From positions 1 to 5,815 of the forward strand of contig JBDRMN010000008.1 of the NCBI GenBank assembly GCA_043812055.1: a stretch of 5,815 nt of DNA, read 5' to 3'. The position numbers and the translations under genes were made by a program. This DNA comes from JBDRMN01 sp043812055. GTDB taxonomy: Bacteria; Patescibacteriota; Gracilibacteria; JAHISY01. Below the pieces are notes generated by a model that had not been told where the DNA came from, did no database searches, and saw only the letters and a program-made list of their open reading frames with translations. Shown here piece after piece: positions 1-4,651 of this stretch (positions are counted from its first letter, which is position 1; every line of letters starts with the position of its first letter).

Positions 1-1
1 C

Positions 2-382
2 CGCTTGCCGTTCCCGCCACAGACTTTCGACGCGGCCGTTTCCGGCGTTCTGGTGCGCAATGTCCCGGCTGTGCTTGGCGTTCTGCGTGTACAGCGCCGC
101 GTGCTCAAACCCGGCGGGCGGATCGTCATCCTCGACACCACCCGTCCGCAGCCGGGCATTTTCGCGCCGCTGGTCTGGCTTCACCTGCATATCCTCATCC
201 CTTTGCTGGCCGGGGCGGTTGCGCGTCACGGTGAGGATTATCAATACCTGCGCGCTTCGACCGAAAAATTCCTGCCGGCCGAAGCGCTGGCTATCCACAT
301 GGAGGCGTCAGGTTTTCGAGAGGTTGGCTTTCGACGGTTGATGTTCGGGACAGTCGCCATCCACTGGGGAGTCAGGGCATGA
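2..382 (+). CDS. UbiE/MenG-family quinone methyltransferase, 3' part (5' end outside window)
   Basis: This is the C-terminal 126 codons of a class I SAM-dependent methyltransferase of the UbiE/COQ5/MenG type. That family methylates demethylmenaquinone or a ubiquinone precursor in respiratory quinone synthesis. Seen in sequence: the frame is open from base 2; LPFPPQTFDAAVSG matches the family's LPFPDNSFDAV segment; RNV follows; RRVLKPGGRIVILDTTRP matches the second UbiE signature; the end (DYQYLRASTEKF, then ASGFREV and MFGTVAIHWG) matches the UbiE/MenG C-terminus. The signature deviates slightly, with D-T-T where E-F-S is usual, so a quinone-related paralogue with another substrate is possible. 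The apparent TTG start at base 5 lies inside the conserved domain and is not the real start. The SAM-binding motif I lies upstream of the window. The stop overlaps the next ATG (ATGA), which indicates an operon with the following methyltransferase. Family is fairly sure; exact substrate is not. Confidence 0.78.
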   Translation, partial: RLPFPPQTFDAAVSGVLVRNVPAVLGVLRVQRRVLKPGGRIVILDTTRPQPGIFAPLVWLHLHILIPLLAGAVARHGEDYQYLRASTEKFLPAEALAIHMEASGFREVGFRRLMFGTVAIHWGVRA

Positions 383-1170
383 GCAAACGCGACCTCGAAA
401 AAGCCGCCCTGCGCGGCGAACCTTCCTACGTTTGGAGAGCGGGACAGGAACGCCGCTTAGAGATGATTTTACGCACCGCGGGCGAGCGCATCCAGGGCTG
501 CATCCTGGAAGACGGCTGCGGCGTGGGCATGTACATCGAACATCTGCAGGTCTTCAGCGGGAAAGTATTTGGACTGGAATATGACTTCGAGCGCGTGCGA
601 GAGGCGCATCAGCGCTCGGACCGCTCGGCTCCCGCAAGGACACCGGGACGGTGTGAACGCTCGCGGCGAAGCCTGGTGACCTGCGCGGCCGGCGAGGCGC
701 TTCCATACCCGGCTGACAATTTTGACCTGATCCTCAGCCACGAGGTGCTCGAGCACGTCCGCGACGACCGCCAGGCGGTGGAGGAGATATTTCGTGTCCT
801 GAAGCCCGGCGGGCGGTTGGTGCTGTTCGTCCCCAGCCGCGGCTATCCGTTCGAGACGCACGGCATTTATTGGCGCGGAAAATATCATTTTGGCAATATA
901 CCGCTGGTCAATTACCTGCCGCGCCGTTGGCGGGATAGGCTCGCCCCGCACGTGCGCGTCTATTCCCGCCGTGATCTCGAAAAACTATTCGCCGGTTTGC
1001 CGCTGGGCTATGTTGAGCGCAGCATCATTTTCGGCGCGTACGACAATCTCATTGCCCGTTTCGGCTGGCTGGGCAAGTTCCTGCGGCTGGCGCTGCAATG
1101 GCTGGAAAAGACGCCGCTGAAGGCGCTGGGATTGTCGCATTTTTGGGTGGTGGAGAAATTGACTGATTGA
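379..1170 (+). CDS. Class I SAM-dependent methyltransferase (Methyltransf_11 type)
   Basis: A 263-aa soluble methyltransferase of unknown substrate. Motif I is LEDGCGVG (residues 43-50, a variant of LDxGCGxG). An acidic residue that would contact the SAM ribose follows in GLEYD (65-69). AAGEALPYPADNFDLI (103-118), HEVLEHV (121-127) and RVLKPGGRLVLFVP (139-152) are the typical later motifs. The C-terminal third (FGAYDNLIARF, 218-228; TPLKALGLSHFWVVEK, 245-260) is a family-specific tail. The start is supported by GGGGAG at 366-371, seven bases before an ATG that overlaps the stop of the quinone methyltransferase, so the two are probably co-transcribed and translationally coupled. Residues about 81-98 (DRSAPARTPGRCERSRRS) are an arginine-rich insert between the second strand and the AAGE motif, where relatives usually run on directly. 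The frame stays open, so the gene is probably functional. A role in modifying a lipid, quinone or small molecule is only inference. Confidence 0.85.
   Translation: MSKRDLEKAALRGEPSYVWRAGQERRLEMILRTAGERIQGCILEDGCGVGMYIEHLQVFSGKVFGLEYDFERVREAHQRSDRSAPARTPGRCERSRRSLVTCAAGEALPYPADNFDLILSHEVLEHVRDDRQAVEEIFRVLKPGGRLVLFVPSRGYPFETHGIYWRGKYHFGNIPLVNYLPRRWRDRLAPHVRVYSRRDLEKLFAGLPLGYVERSIIFGAYDNLIARFGWLGKFLRLALQWLEKTPLKALGLSHFWVVEKLTD
613..669 (+). repeat. In-frame palindromic insert within the methyltransferase gene
   Basis: The hexamer CGCTCG occurs three times in the same reading register, at 613-618, 622-627 and 658-663, each time encoding Arg-Ser. The first and last copies are exactly 45 nt (15 codons) apart. 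Between them lies a perfect hairpin, ACACCG-GGA-CGGTGT (639-653 region). The encoded stretch is rich in Arg, Ser and Pro, unlike the rest of the enzyme, and sits where a surface loop would be expected. This looks like a small palindromic element, or a local duplication, inserted without breaking the frame. The precise borders are uncertain; no longer repeat is seen elsewhere in the window. Confidence 0.4.
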
Positions 1171-1178
1171 AGTATAAT
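1151..1178 (+). promoter_or_regulatory. Possible sigma-70-type promoter for the toxin-antitoxin operon
   Basis: A consensus -10 hexamer TATAAT lies at 1173-1178. TGGAGA at 1151-1156 is a weak -35 (four of six consensus positions) with a 16-nt spacer. Transcription would begin near 1185, just upstream of the ribosome binding site of the antitoxin gene. The promoter overlaps the last codons of the methyltransferase. A more consensus-like TTGACT at 1159-1164 is only 8 nt from the -10 and cannot pair with it. TA operons are usually autoregulated at such promoters, but I see no clear operator palindrome. Confidence 0.4.
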
Positions 1179-1188
1179 CTTTGTAGAA

Positions 1189-1194
1189 AGGAGG
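1189..1194 (+). promoter_or_regulatory. Strong Shine-Dalgarno of the antitoxin gene
   Basis: AGGAGG, within AAAGGAGGAG, lies four bases before the ATG at 1199. It fixes the antitoxin start and implies strong translation, as expected for an antitoxin that must be in excess of its toxin. Confidence 0.7.
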
Positions 1195-1198
1195 AGCG

Positions 1199-1459
1199 AT
1201 GTACGCGACCAGACTCAAAGGACAAATTACGCGCGACCGTCGCTTGATTATCGAAATTCCTCGCGATGTGACAGCAGGCGCGGTCGAAGTGATCCTGTTG
1301 CAAGTCTCTGACAAACCCAAACGAACTGCGCGGCGCGATTCAACGCATCCGGCTTTTGGCATCTGGGCTGAACGCACCGATATCGCAGATACAGTCTCTT
1401 TCGCCACGGAGATAAGACGCCGGGTGGAGATGCGGGCAGATGGCAACCCCAGCAAATAG
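1199..1459 (+). CDS. VapB-like antitoxin of a type II toxin-antitoxin pair
   Basis: An 86-aa protein directly upstream of, and overlapping by 20 nt, a PIN-domain toxin gene. The N-terminal half (KGQITRDRRLIIEIPRDV, then VEVILLQ) reads as short beta strands around an IEIP core. It resembles AbrB/SpoVT-like or related small beta-rich DNA-binding antitoxin domains. The C-terminal half (HPAFGIWAERTDIADTVSFA, then EIRRRVEMR) is a charged helix-forming tail of the kind that wraps and blocks the toxin's active site. The start is fixed by a strong AGGAGG. The antitoxin is expected to neutralise the toxin RNase and, with it, repress their promoter. The partner gene is frameshifted, so this may now be an orphan antitoxin. 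The role rests mainly on the neighbour and the general layout; the exact antitoxin family is not certain. Confidence 0.7.
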   Translation: MYATRLKGQITRDRRLIIEIPRDVTAGAVEVILLQVSDKPKRTARRDSTHPAFGIWAERTDIADTVSFATEIRRRVEMRADGNPSK

Positions 1460-1834
1460 ATGGCTGCTGGATACAACGATACTCGTTGATTTGATGCGCG
1501 GTTCCAAGCTGGCGCGCGATTGGATTGACTCACTCCCCGAAAGTGCGCTTACGATTTCGGTGATTACGGCGCAGAACTCCTGGCAGGCTGCCGCAACCGC
1601 GCCGAACAACGCGTCGTCGAGCGTGAACTTGATCTCTATGAAATTGCCTGGGTGGCGGAGGATATTTCCGCGTCGGCGTTGGAATCCTACAAACGCTTCC
1701 ATTTGAGCCACAATATTGGTTTTCTGGATTGTCTGATTGCTGCAACCGCGATAAAAAACGGATTGCCTCTGGCAACGCTTAACCTCAAGCATTTTGCGCC
1801 ATTTTTTGATCTCCAAGTCGAAAAACCGTATTGA
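1440..1834 (+). pseudogene. VapC-like PIN-domain toxin, frameshifted
   Basis: A PIN-domain ribonuclease, the toxin partner of the upstream antitoxin, split between two reading frames. The first frame runs from the ATG at 1440 (GGGTGGAGA at 1422-1430 as ribosome site) and gives WLLDTTILVDLM, then ISVITA. From about 1572 the homology continues in the -1 frame as AELLAGCRNRAEQ, ELDLYEIAWVAEDI, NIGFLDCLIAATAI and ATLNLKHF, to the TGA at 1832-1834. Restoring one base near 1570-1574 (GGCGCAG probably from GGCGGCAG) gives a continuous protein of about 131 aa, normal VapC length. In that protein the PIN acidic residues are all present: Asp11, Glu46 and Asp97, with Asn115 in the usual TLNxKHF motif. 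The rest of the gene shows no decay, so the change is recent, or a sequencing error, or less likely a recoding site. As written, only a truncated, inactive 88-aa product would be made. Confidence 0.82.
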
Positions 1835-1874
1835 GGAACACCTAACCCGGACAAGCCGGAACTAAAAGAGATTT

Positions 1875-1945
1875 ACCACGAAGGACACGAAGATACACAA
1901 AGGAAAACCTCAAGAACCTTCGTGTCCCTTTGTGACCTTTGTGGT
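1875..1945. repeat. Imperfect inverted repeat of CAC(G/A)AAGG units (MITE-like)
   Basis: The left arm (1875-1903) and right arm (1917-1945) are 29 nt each with a 13-nt loop. Comparing the left arm with the reverse complement of the right gives 23 of 29 matches. Three of the six mismatches are G-T combinations that would still pair as G-U in RNA. Each arm is itself built of three near-copies of a 9-10 nt unit (CACGAAGGA, CACGAAGAT, ACACAAAGG). Similar CACGAAGGACACGAAG / CTTTGTGTCCTTTGTGG hairpins are, from memory, common dispersed intergenic repeats in many environmental bacterial genomes. No transposase is present, so it would be non-autonomous. Its transcript in either direction would fold into a long stem. 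Confidence 0.7.
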
Positions 1946-1948
1946 GAG

Positions 1949-1973
1949 AATTCTTGCACAAAAAGCAAGAATT
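1949..1973. repeat. Perfect 9-bp hairpin next to the inverted repeat
   Basis: AATTCTTGC (1949-1957) and GCAAGAATT (1965-1973) are exact reverse complements separated by a 7-nt loop ACAAAAA, with one further G-T closing pair. It follows the larger inverted repeat by three bases and may be part of the same element. The stem is AT-rich and no proper T-tract follows on either strand (TTTCATT on plus, CTCACC on minus), so it is at best a weak terminator. Confidence 0.5.
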
Positions 1974-2001
1974 TCATTGGTAAGGTACTTTGTTAGTGTA
2001 A

Positions 2002-2163
2002 TTGATTGAACGAATAGTTATTCTTGGCGCGAGTGATAACGTTATTGCCCGTTTTAGCAGGACAGGGATTGCCTTGCGCTGGCTGGGGCATGACTTTCCA
2101 GGTCTCATTCACCGGCTGAAATTCCTTCTCCCATTGATGACGTTCATTGTCAACCTCCTTTAG
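2002..2163 (+). pseudogene. C-terminal remnant of a second class I methyltransferase
   Basis: A 53-codon plus-strand open stretch with no start codon of its own, preceded by a stop (TAA, 1999-2001) and ending with TAG at 2161-2163. Its translation begins IERIVILGASDNVIARFSR and continues GIALRW. This aligns with VERSIIFGAYDNLIARFGW and KFLRL at residues 212-237 of the methyltransferase at 379-1170: about 14 identities in 25 residues without gaps. At DNA level the shared part includes GGCGCG and an exact ATTGCCCGTTT, and many differences are third-base changes. This indicates descent from a coding relative, not a simple recent duplication. Beyond the shared part the tail diverges and lacks the GLSHFWV ending. 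The N-terminal four fifths of the gene, with the SAM-binding motifs, is absent, so it cannot be a working enzyme. It converges with the ATPase gene, and the two stop codons overlap. Confidence 0.6.
2109..2161 (-). other. Strong ribosome binding site with a 12-codon ORF after the ATPase gene
   Basis: On the minus strand the ATPase stop codon TAA (2162-2160) overlaps a near-perfect Shine-Dalgarno, AAAGGAGG (2161-2154). It is followed six bases later by ATG (2147-2145). That frame encodes only MNVINGRRNFSR before TGA at 2111-2109. A different minus-strand frame without a start codon stays open to a TAA at 1995-1993. The site could be the start of a third operon gene whose body has been lost or frameshifted, a leader peptide, or chance. 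The plus-strand methyltransferase homology over the same bases argues that most of this stretch did not evolve as minus-strand coding sequence. Confidence 0.35.
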
Positions 2164-4649
2164 CTATTACTTGGACTGGAGTAATTTATTAAAGTGTCGG
2201 CCCAAGATTTATACCTCGAATCATGAGAGAGGAGAATGATCTGCTTCGTAGTTACTAAAGTATTTAGAGTGTCATGAACTAGATCCAACCTTCTTTGATC
2301 GTAATTAACAAAGGTCTCATCCAAAATTAGTGGTAAAGGCATTTCACTTGACAAAATATCTGATATCGCGAGCCGAATAGCGAAAAACAACTGATCTTTC
2401 GCTCCAGCGCTTAATTGAGATGGCTCAATACACCTCTCTTTTTTGGTATATATTTTGGGGTAATCCCCAGGCATAATTTCAACGCGTTTATAGTTTCCAT
2501 GGGTAAATTTAGAAAAGTTTGTCGATACAATTTTAGAAAGCCGGGAGATATGATTTTCCTCATACTCTTTAATTGCGTCTTTGAGAACCTCAATCCCAAC
2601 ACTGAGTGCAGACGTGCGGTCTTGCAATCTTCTAATAGCATCCTCCGTATCTTGGATTTCTTCTTGAACAAGTTGCAGGTCTCTAACCTCGGAAATTCTC
2701 AGTTGCCCAAGGCGGATTTCTAAATTGCGAATATTTGAATCAATATTCTTTATTTCAGTGGAAAGCTGATTGATCTCGCCCATTAGTCTATTTTGTTGAA
2801 TTAGACATGTGTTCTTATTCTCTTTATAAACAATGAGGTTCGGATAATTTTTCGTAAGTTGATCCATTAGAATTACAATTTCCCTAAAACGATCTTGTGG
2901 GGGTTTATCTGTATTCGACGAATCATGGAGATTACTTATTTTTCCCAGATTATCTTTATTTGTCTCTAACCTGGTTTTTAATGAGCGGAATTCTTTTACT
3001 TGTTCCCGAATAATGGCTGCAGAAGCTGAATCTAGAATAGGTCTAATCTCAGGATTAGTGCGAATATTTAGTAATGCTCGTGGGGATAAAACTTCCTTCC
3101 TCTCAATTAATTTTGTCAACAATGTTCTTTTTTGTTTATACTGTTCCCATTTTTCTCCCAAAGCTTCGAATACAATTGAATTCTCATCTGCCATTTGTAG
3201 GATGGGTTTAATTCTTCTCAACAATTCATTGTAGGTGTTCTGCTTTTCCTCGAGTTGAGTTTTTAATTCAAATTGTTTTTCTTTTTCTTTCTGTATGCGA
3301 TTACTTTGAATAATGAACAAGACCGTAGCTGCAACACCAGTGAACGCTCCAAATATAAATAGCCCAAGTGCGATGCCGATAGAATGATTGTTTATTATGA
3401 GCAATATTGCTGTTACACCTAAACCAGCACCGATCAAACCCATGAAAACAAGAGCTAGAAAAAGCAACCAACGAGGTGGTTTAGTCTTTAAACTCTCGGC
3501 AAAGTTAGTAGATCTTTTTTCTAATTCCGCAAGATTTCTTTTTTCATCACTTAGTTCTTTAATAACTCCACCTATGTCTTCATGTATGTCAGAAAATCCC
3601 GCGAAACGAGGATCGTTTAGTTCGGAATTTAATTGGTTTTCTTCCGATTGGATTTTCTGTATTTCGCGAGATATATCTTCCGCGTCTGACTGTACATACT
3701 TTTCCAGGTCTTGAAGTGAACTTTCAGAAAGGGAATTGTAGATCGAAAATTTTTCTCCAATTAATTGTCTTTCCAGGTCGCTAATTGTCCTAACCAAATC
3801 TTCTCTTTGCTTTTTTTTCTCTTCTTCCAGTTTTATTCTTTGATTAAGAGAATCTCGTTCTATCAAAAGATTGAGATACTCATCCAATGCAGATTTCTCG
3901 GATTCAATTTTGTTTTTCTTGTTTATTGTTTCCTGATACACCCACCTTTCATCTTCCAAGCTATTTTCGGTCTTTACTAATTCTGCGCCCTGTAATTGGG
4001 CATTTCTGAGTTCCTCAATTAGCTGATCTTTTTTTGCAAGCATTTCTTCTAGCTTTTTATCTAATCTTTTTGGATTATCTCCTGGCAGACCTTGTCGTGT
4101 TAAGGAGTAGTATTGTTTCACGAGATCATTTAATGCATTTAAATAATCTGCCTTACCAGCACCAGAAAGATGTTGCCTCAATTCATCATCTATTTCTATT
4201 TCAACATCAAGTTGACCCACGTAGATTGCGCTTAGAAATACTGTCTCAGGAGGGAAACCTAAATCGTCAAGAAATTTACGGTAAGCTCTTGGTTCTTCAG
4301 TTCGACCTTTAGGATTTGCATCGCCAATAAAAAGGGTTTCCTCTTCCTCGGCAGTAATCTTTGTCATTCTCACATTGTTGTTTTCAAAATTCCTCTCTAT
4401 GCTTATCAAACTCCCATTAAGATCAATCTCTAATCTTCCTTTATATTCGCCGTTATAATCCCAAGAACGTCTCAAATCCGCTTCGCTTTTACTCGGAAAG
4501 CCATAGACGATAGCGGCAATTGCATTACATAGGGTGGATTTGCCTGTCTCATTCTCACTTACGATGACATTTATTTTCCCATCGGAGAATTGGATGAGAT
4601 GATCATTAAAAACCCCAACGCCTTTTAAGACAACTTTCTTTATCAGCAT
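2160..4649 (-). CDS. Rad50/SbcC-like ABC ATPase with membrane-spanning coiled-coil tip (YhaN type)
   Basis: An 829-aa SMC/Rad50-type ATPase, expected to work with the upstream nuclease in processing DNA ends or breaks. The N-terminal half-domain has Walker A SENETGKST (31-39) and Q146 as the likely Q-loop glutamine (YVGQLD). Long coiled coil follows at about 192-390 and 450-700. Residues 394-419 and 424-447 are two strongly hydrophobic segments, flanked by PPRW and by RIQKEKEKQ, and form a predicted transmembrane hairpin at the coil tip. The C-terminal half-domain has the ABC signature LSAGAKDQL (746-754), Walker B PLILDE (773-778), D-loop VNYD (781-784) and switch histidine H809 (LLSHD). No CxxC zinc hook exists. 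This matches Bacillus YhaN better than SbcC, though it is shorter than my recollection of YhaN (about 960 aa). The start ATG is two bases after the nuclease stop, with GGAAGAAG inside the end of that gene, so translation is coupled. Walker A begins with Ser where Gly or Ala is usual. It is AT-richer than the left-hand genes. Confidence 0.88.
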   Translation of the reverse strand: MLIKKVVLKGVGVFNDHLIQFSDGKINVIVSENETGKSTLCNAIAAIVYGFPSKSEADLRRSWDYNGEYKGRLEIDLNGSLISIERNFENNNVRMTKITAEEEETLFIGDANPKGRTEEPRAYRKFLDDLGFPPETVFLSAIYVGQLDVEIEIDDELRQHLSGAGKADYLNALNDLVKQYYSLTRQGLPGDNPKRLDKKLEEMLAKKDQLIEELRNAQLQGAELVKTENSLEDERWVYQETINKKNKIESEKSALDEYLNLLIERDSLNQRIKLEEEKKKQREDLVRTISDLERQLIGEKFSIYNSLSESSLQDLEKYVQSDAEDISREIQKIQSEENQLNSELNDPRFAGFSDIHEDIGGVIKELSDEKRNLAELEKRSTNFAESLKTKPPRWLLFLALVFMGLIGAGLGVTAILLIINNHSIGIALGLFIFGAFTGVAATVLFIIQSNRIQKEKEKQFELKTQLEEKQNTYNELLRRIKPILQMADENSIVFEALGEKWEQYKQKRTLLTKLIERKEVLSPRALLNIRTNPEIRPILDSASAAIIREQVKEFRSLKTRLETNKDNLGKISNLHDSSNTDKPPQDRFREIVILMDQLTKNYPNLIVYKENKNTCLIQQNRLMGEINQLSTEIKNIDSNIRNLEIRLGQLRISEVRDLQLVQEEIQDTEDAIRRLQDRTSALSVGIEVLKDAIKEYEENHISRLSKIVSTNFSKFTHGNYKRVEIMPGDYPKIYTKKERCIEPSQLSAGAKDQLFFAIRLAISDILSSEMPLPLILDETFVNYDQRRLDLVHDTLNTLVTTKQIILLSHDSRYKSWADTLINYSSPSNS

Positions 4650-4651
4650 CT

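Larger units (their letters stand above)
1835..2159. other. Decayed intergenic junction without an intact gene
   Basis: The stretch between the broken toxin and the end of the ATPase gene. In order it holds a small CCGG-ACAAG-CCGG stem (1847-1859), the long imperfect inverted repeat (1875-1945), an AT-rich perfect hairpin (1949-1973) and the C-terminal remnant of a second methyltransferase (2002-2163). No complete ORF of convincing length is present on either strand. The base composition shifts from GC-rich to AT-rich across it. Confidence 0.6.

Noticed and set aside
5..382. TTG at base 5 as a true start giving a 125-aa protein
   Set aside because: It falls inside the conserved LPFPxxxFDA segment, and the frame is open to the window edge, so the gene begins upstream.
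1159..1178. TTGACT / TATAAT as a classical promoter pair
   Set aside because: The spacer is only 8 nt, far too short for a sigma-70 promoter; only the -10 element was kept.
469..1533. Long minus-strand open frames (469-951 and 985-1533)
   Set aside because: They lie antisense to well-recognised methyltransferase and antitoxin genes in GC-rich DNA, where antisense frames stay open by chance, and their translations show no recognisable domain.
1875..1945. CRISPR array
   Set aside because: The repeated units are 9-10 nt, contiguous and inverted about a loop, with no spacers and no cas genes.
1949..1980. Hairpin as a rho-independent terminator for either flanking operon
   Set aside because: The stem is AT-rich and no T-tract follows on either strand.
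2036..2045. Palindrome ATAACGTTAT as an operator
   Set aside because: It is a 10-bp palindrome inside the methyltransferase remnant, at codons shared with the homologous gene, with no promoter nearby.
1993..2165. Minus-strand open frame (about 55 codons, containing KVMPQPAQGNPCPAK) as a small gene
   Set aside because: It has no start codon in the right place, shares its codon register with the plus-strand methyltransferase remnant, and resembles no family I know.
2160..4649. ATPase as a zinc-hook SbcC or as an SMC/RecN protein
   Set aside because: No CxxC pair is present, a transmembrane hairpin occupies the coil tip, and the neighbour is a Mre11-type nuclease.
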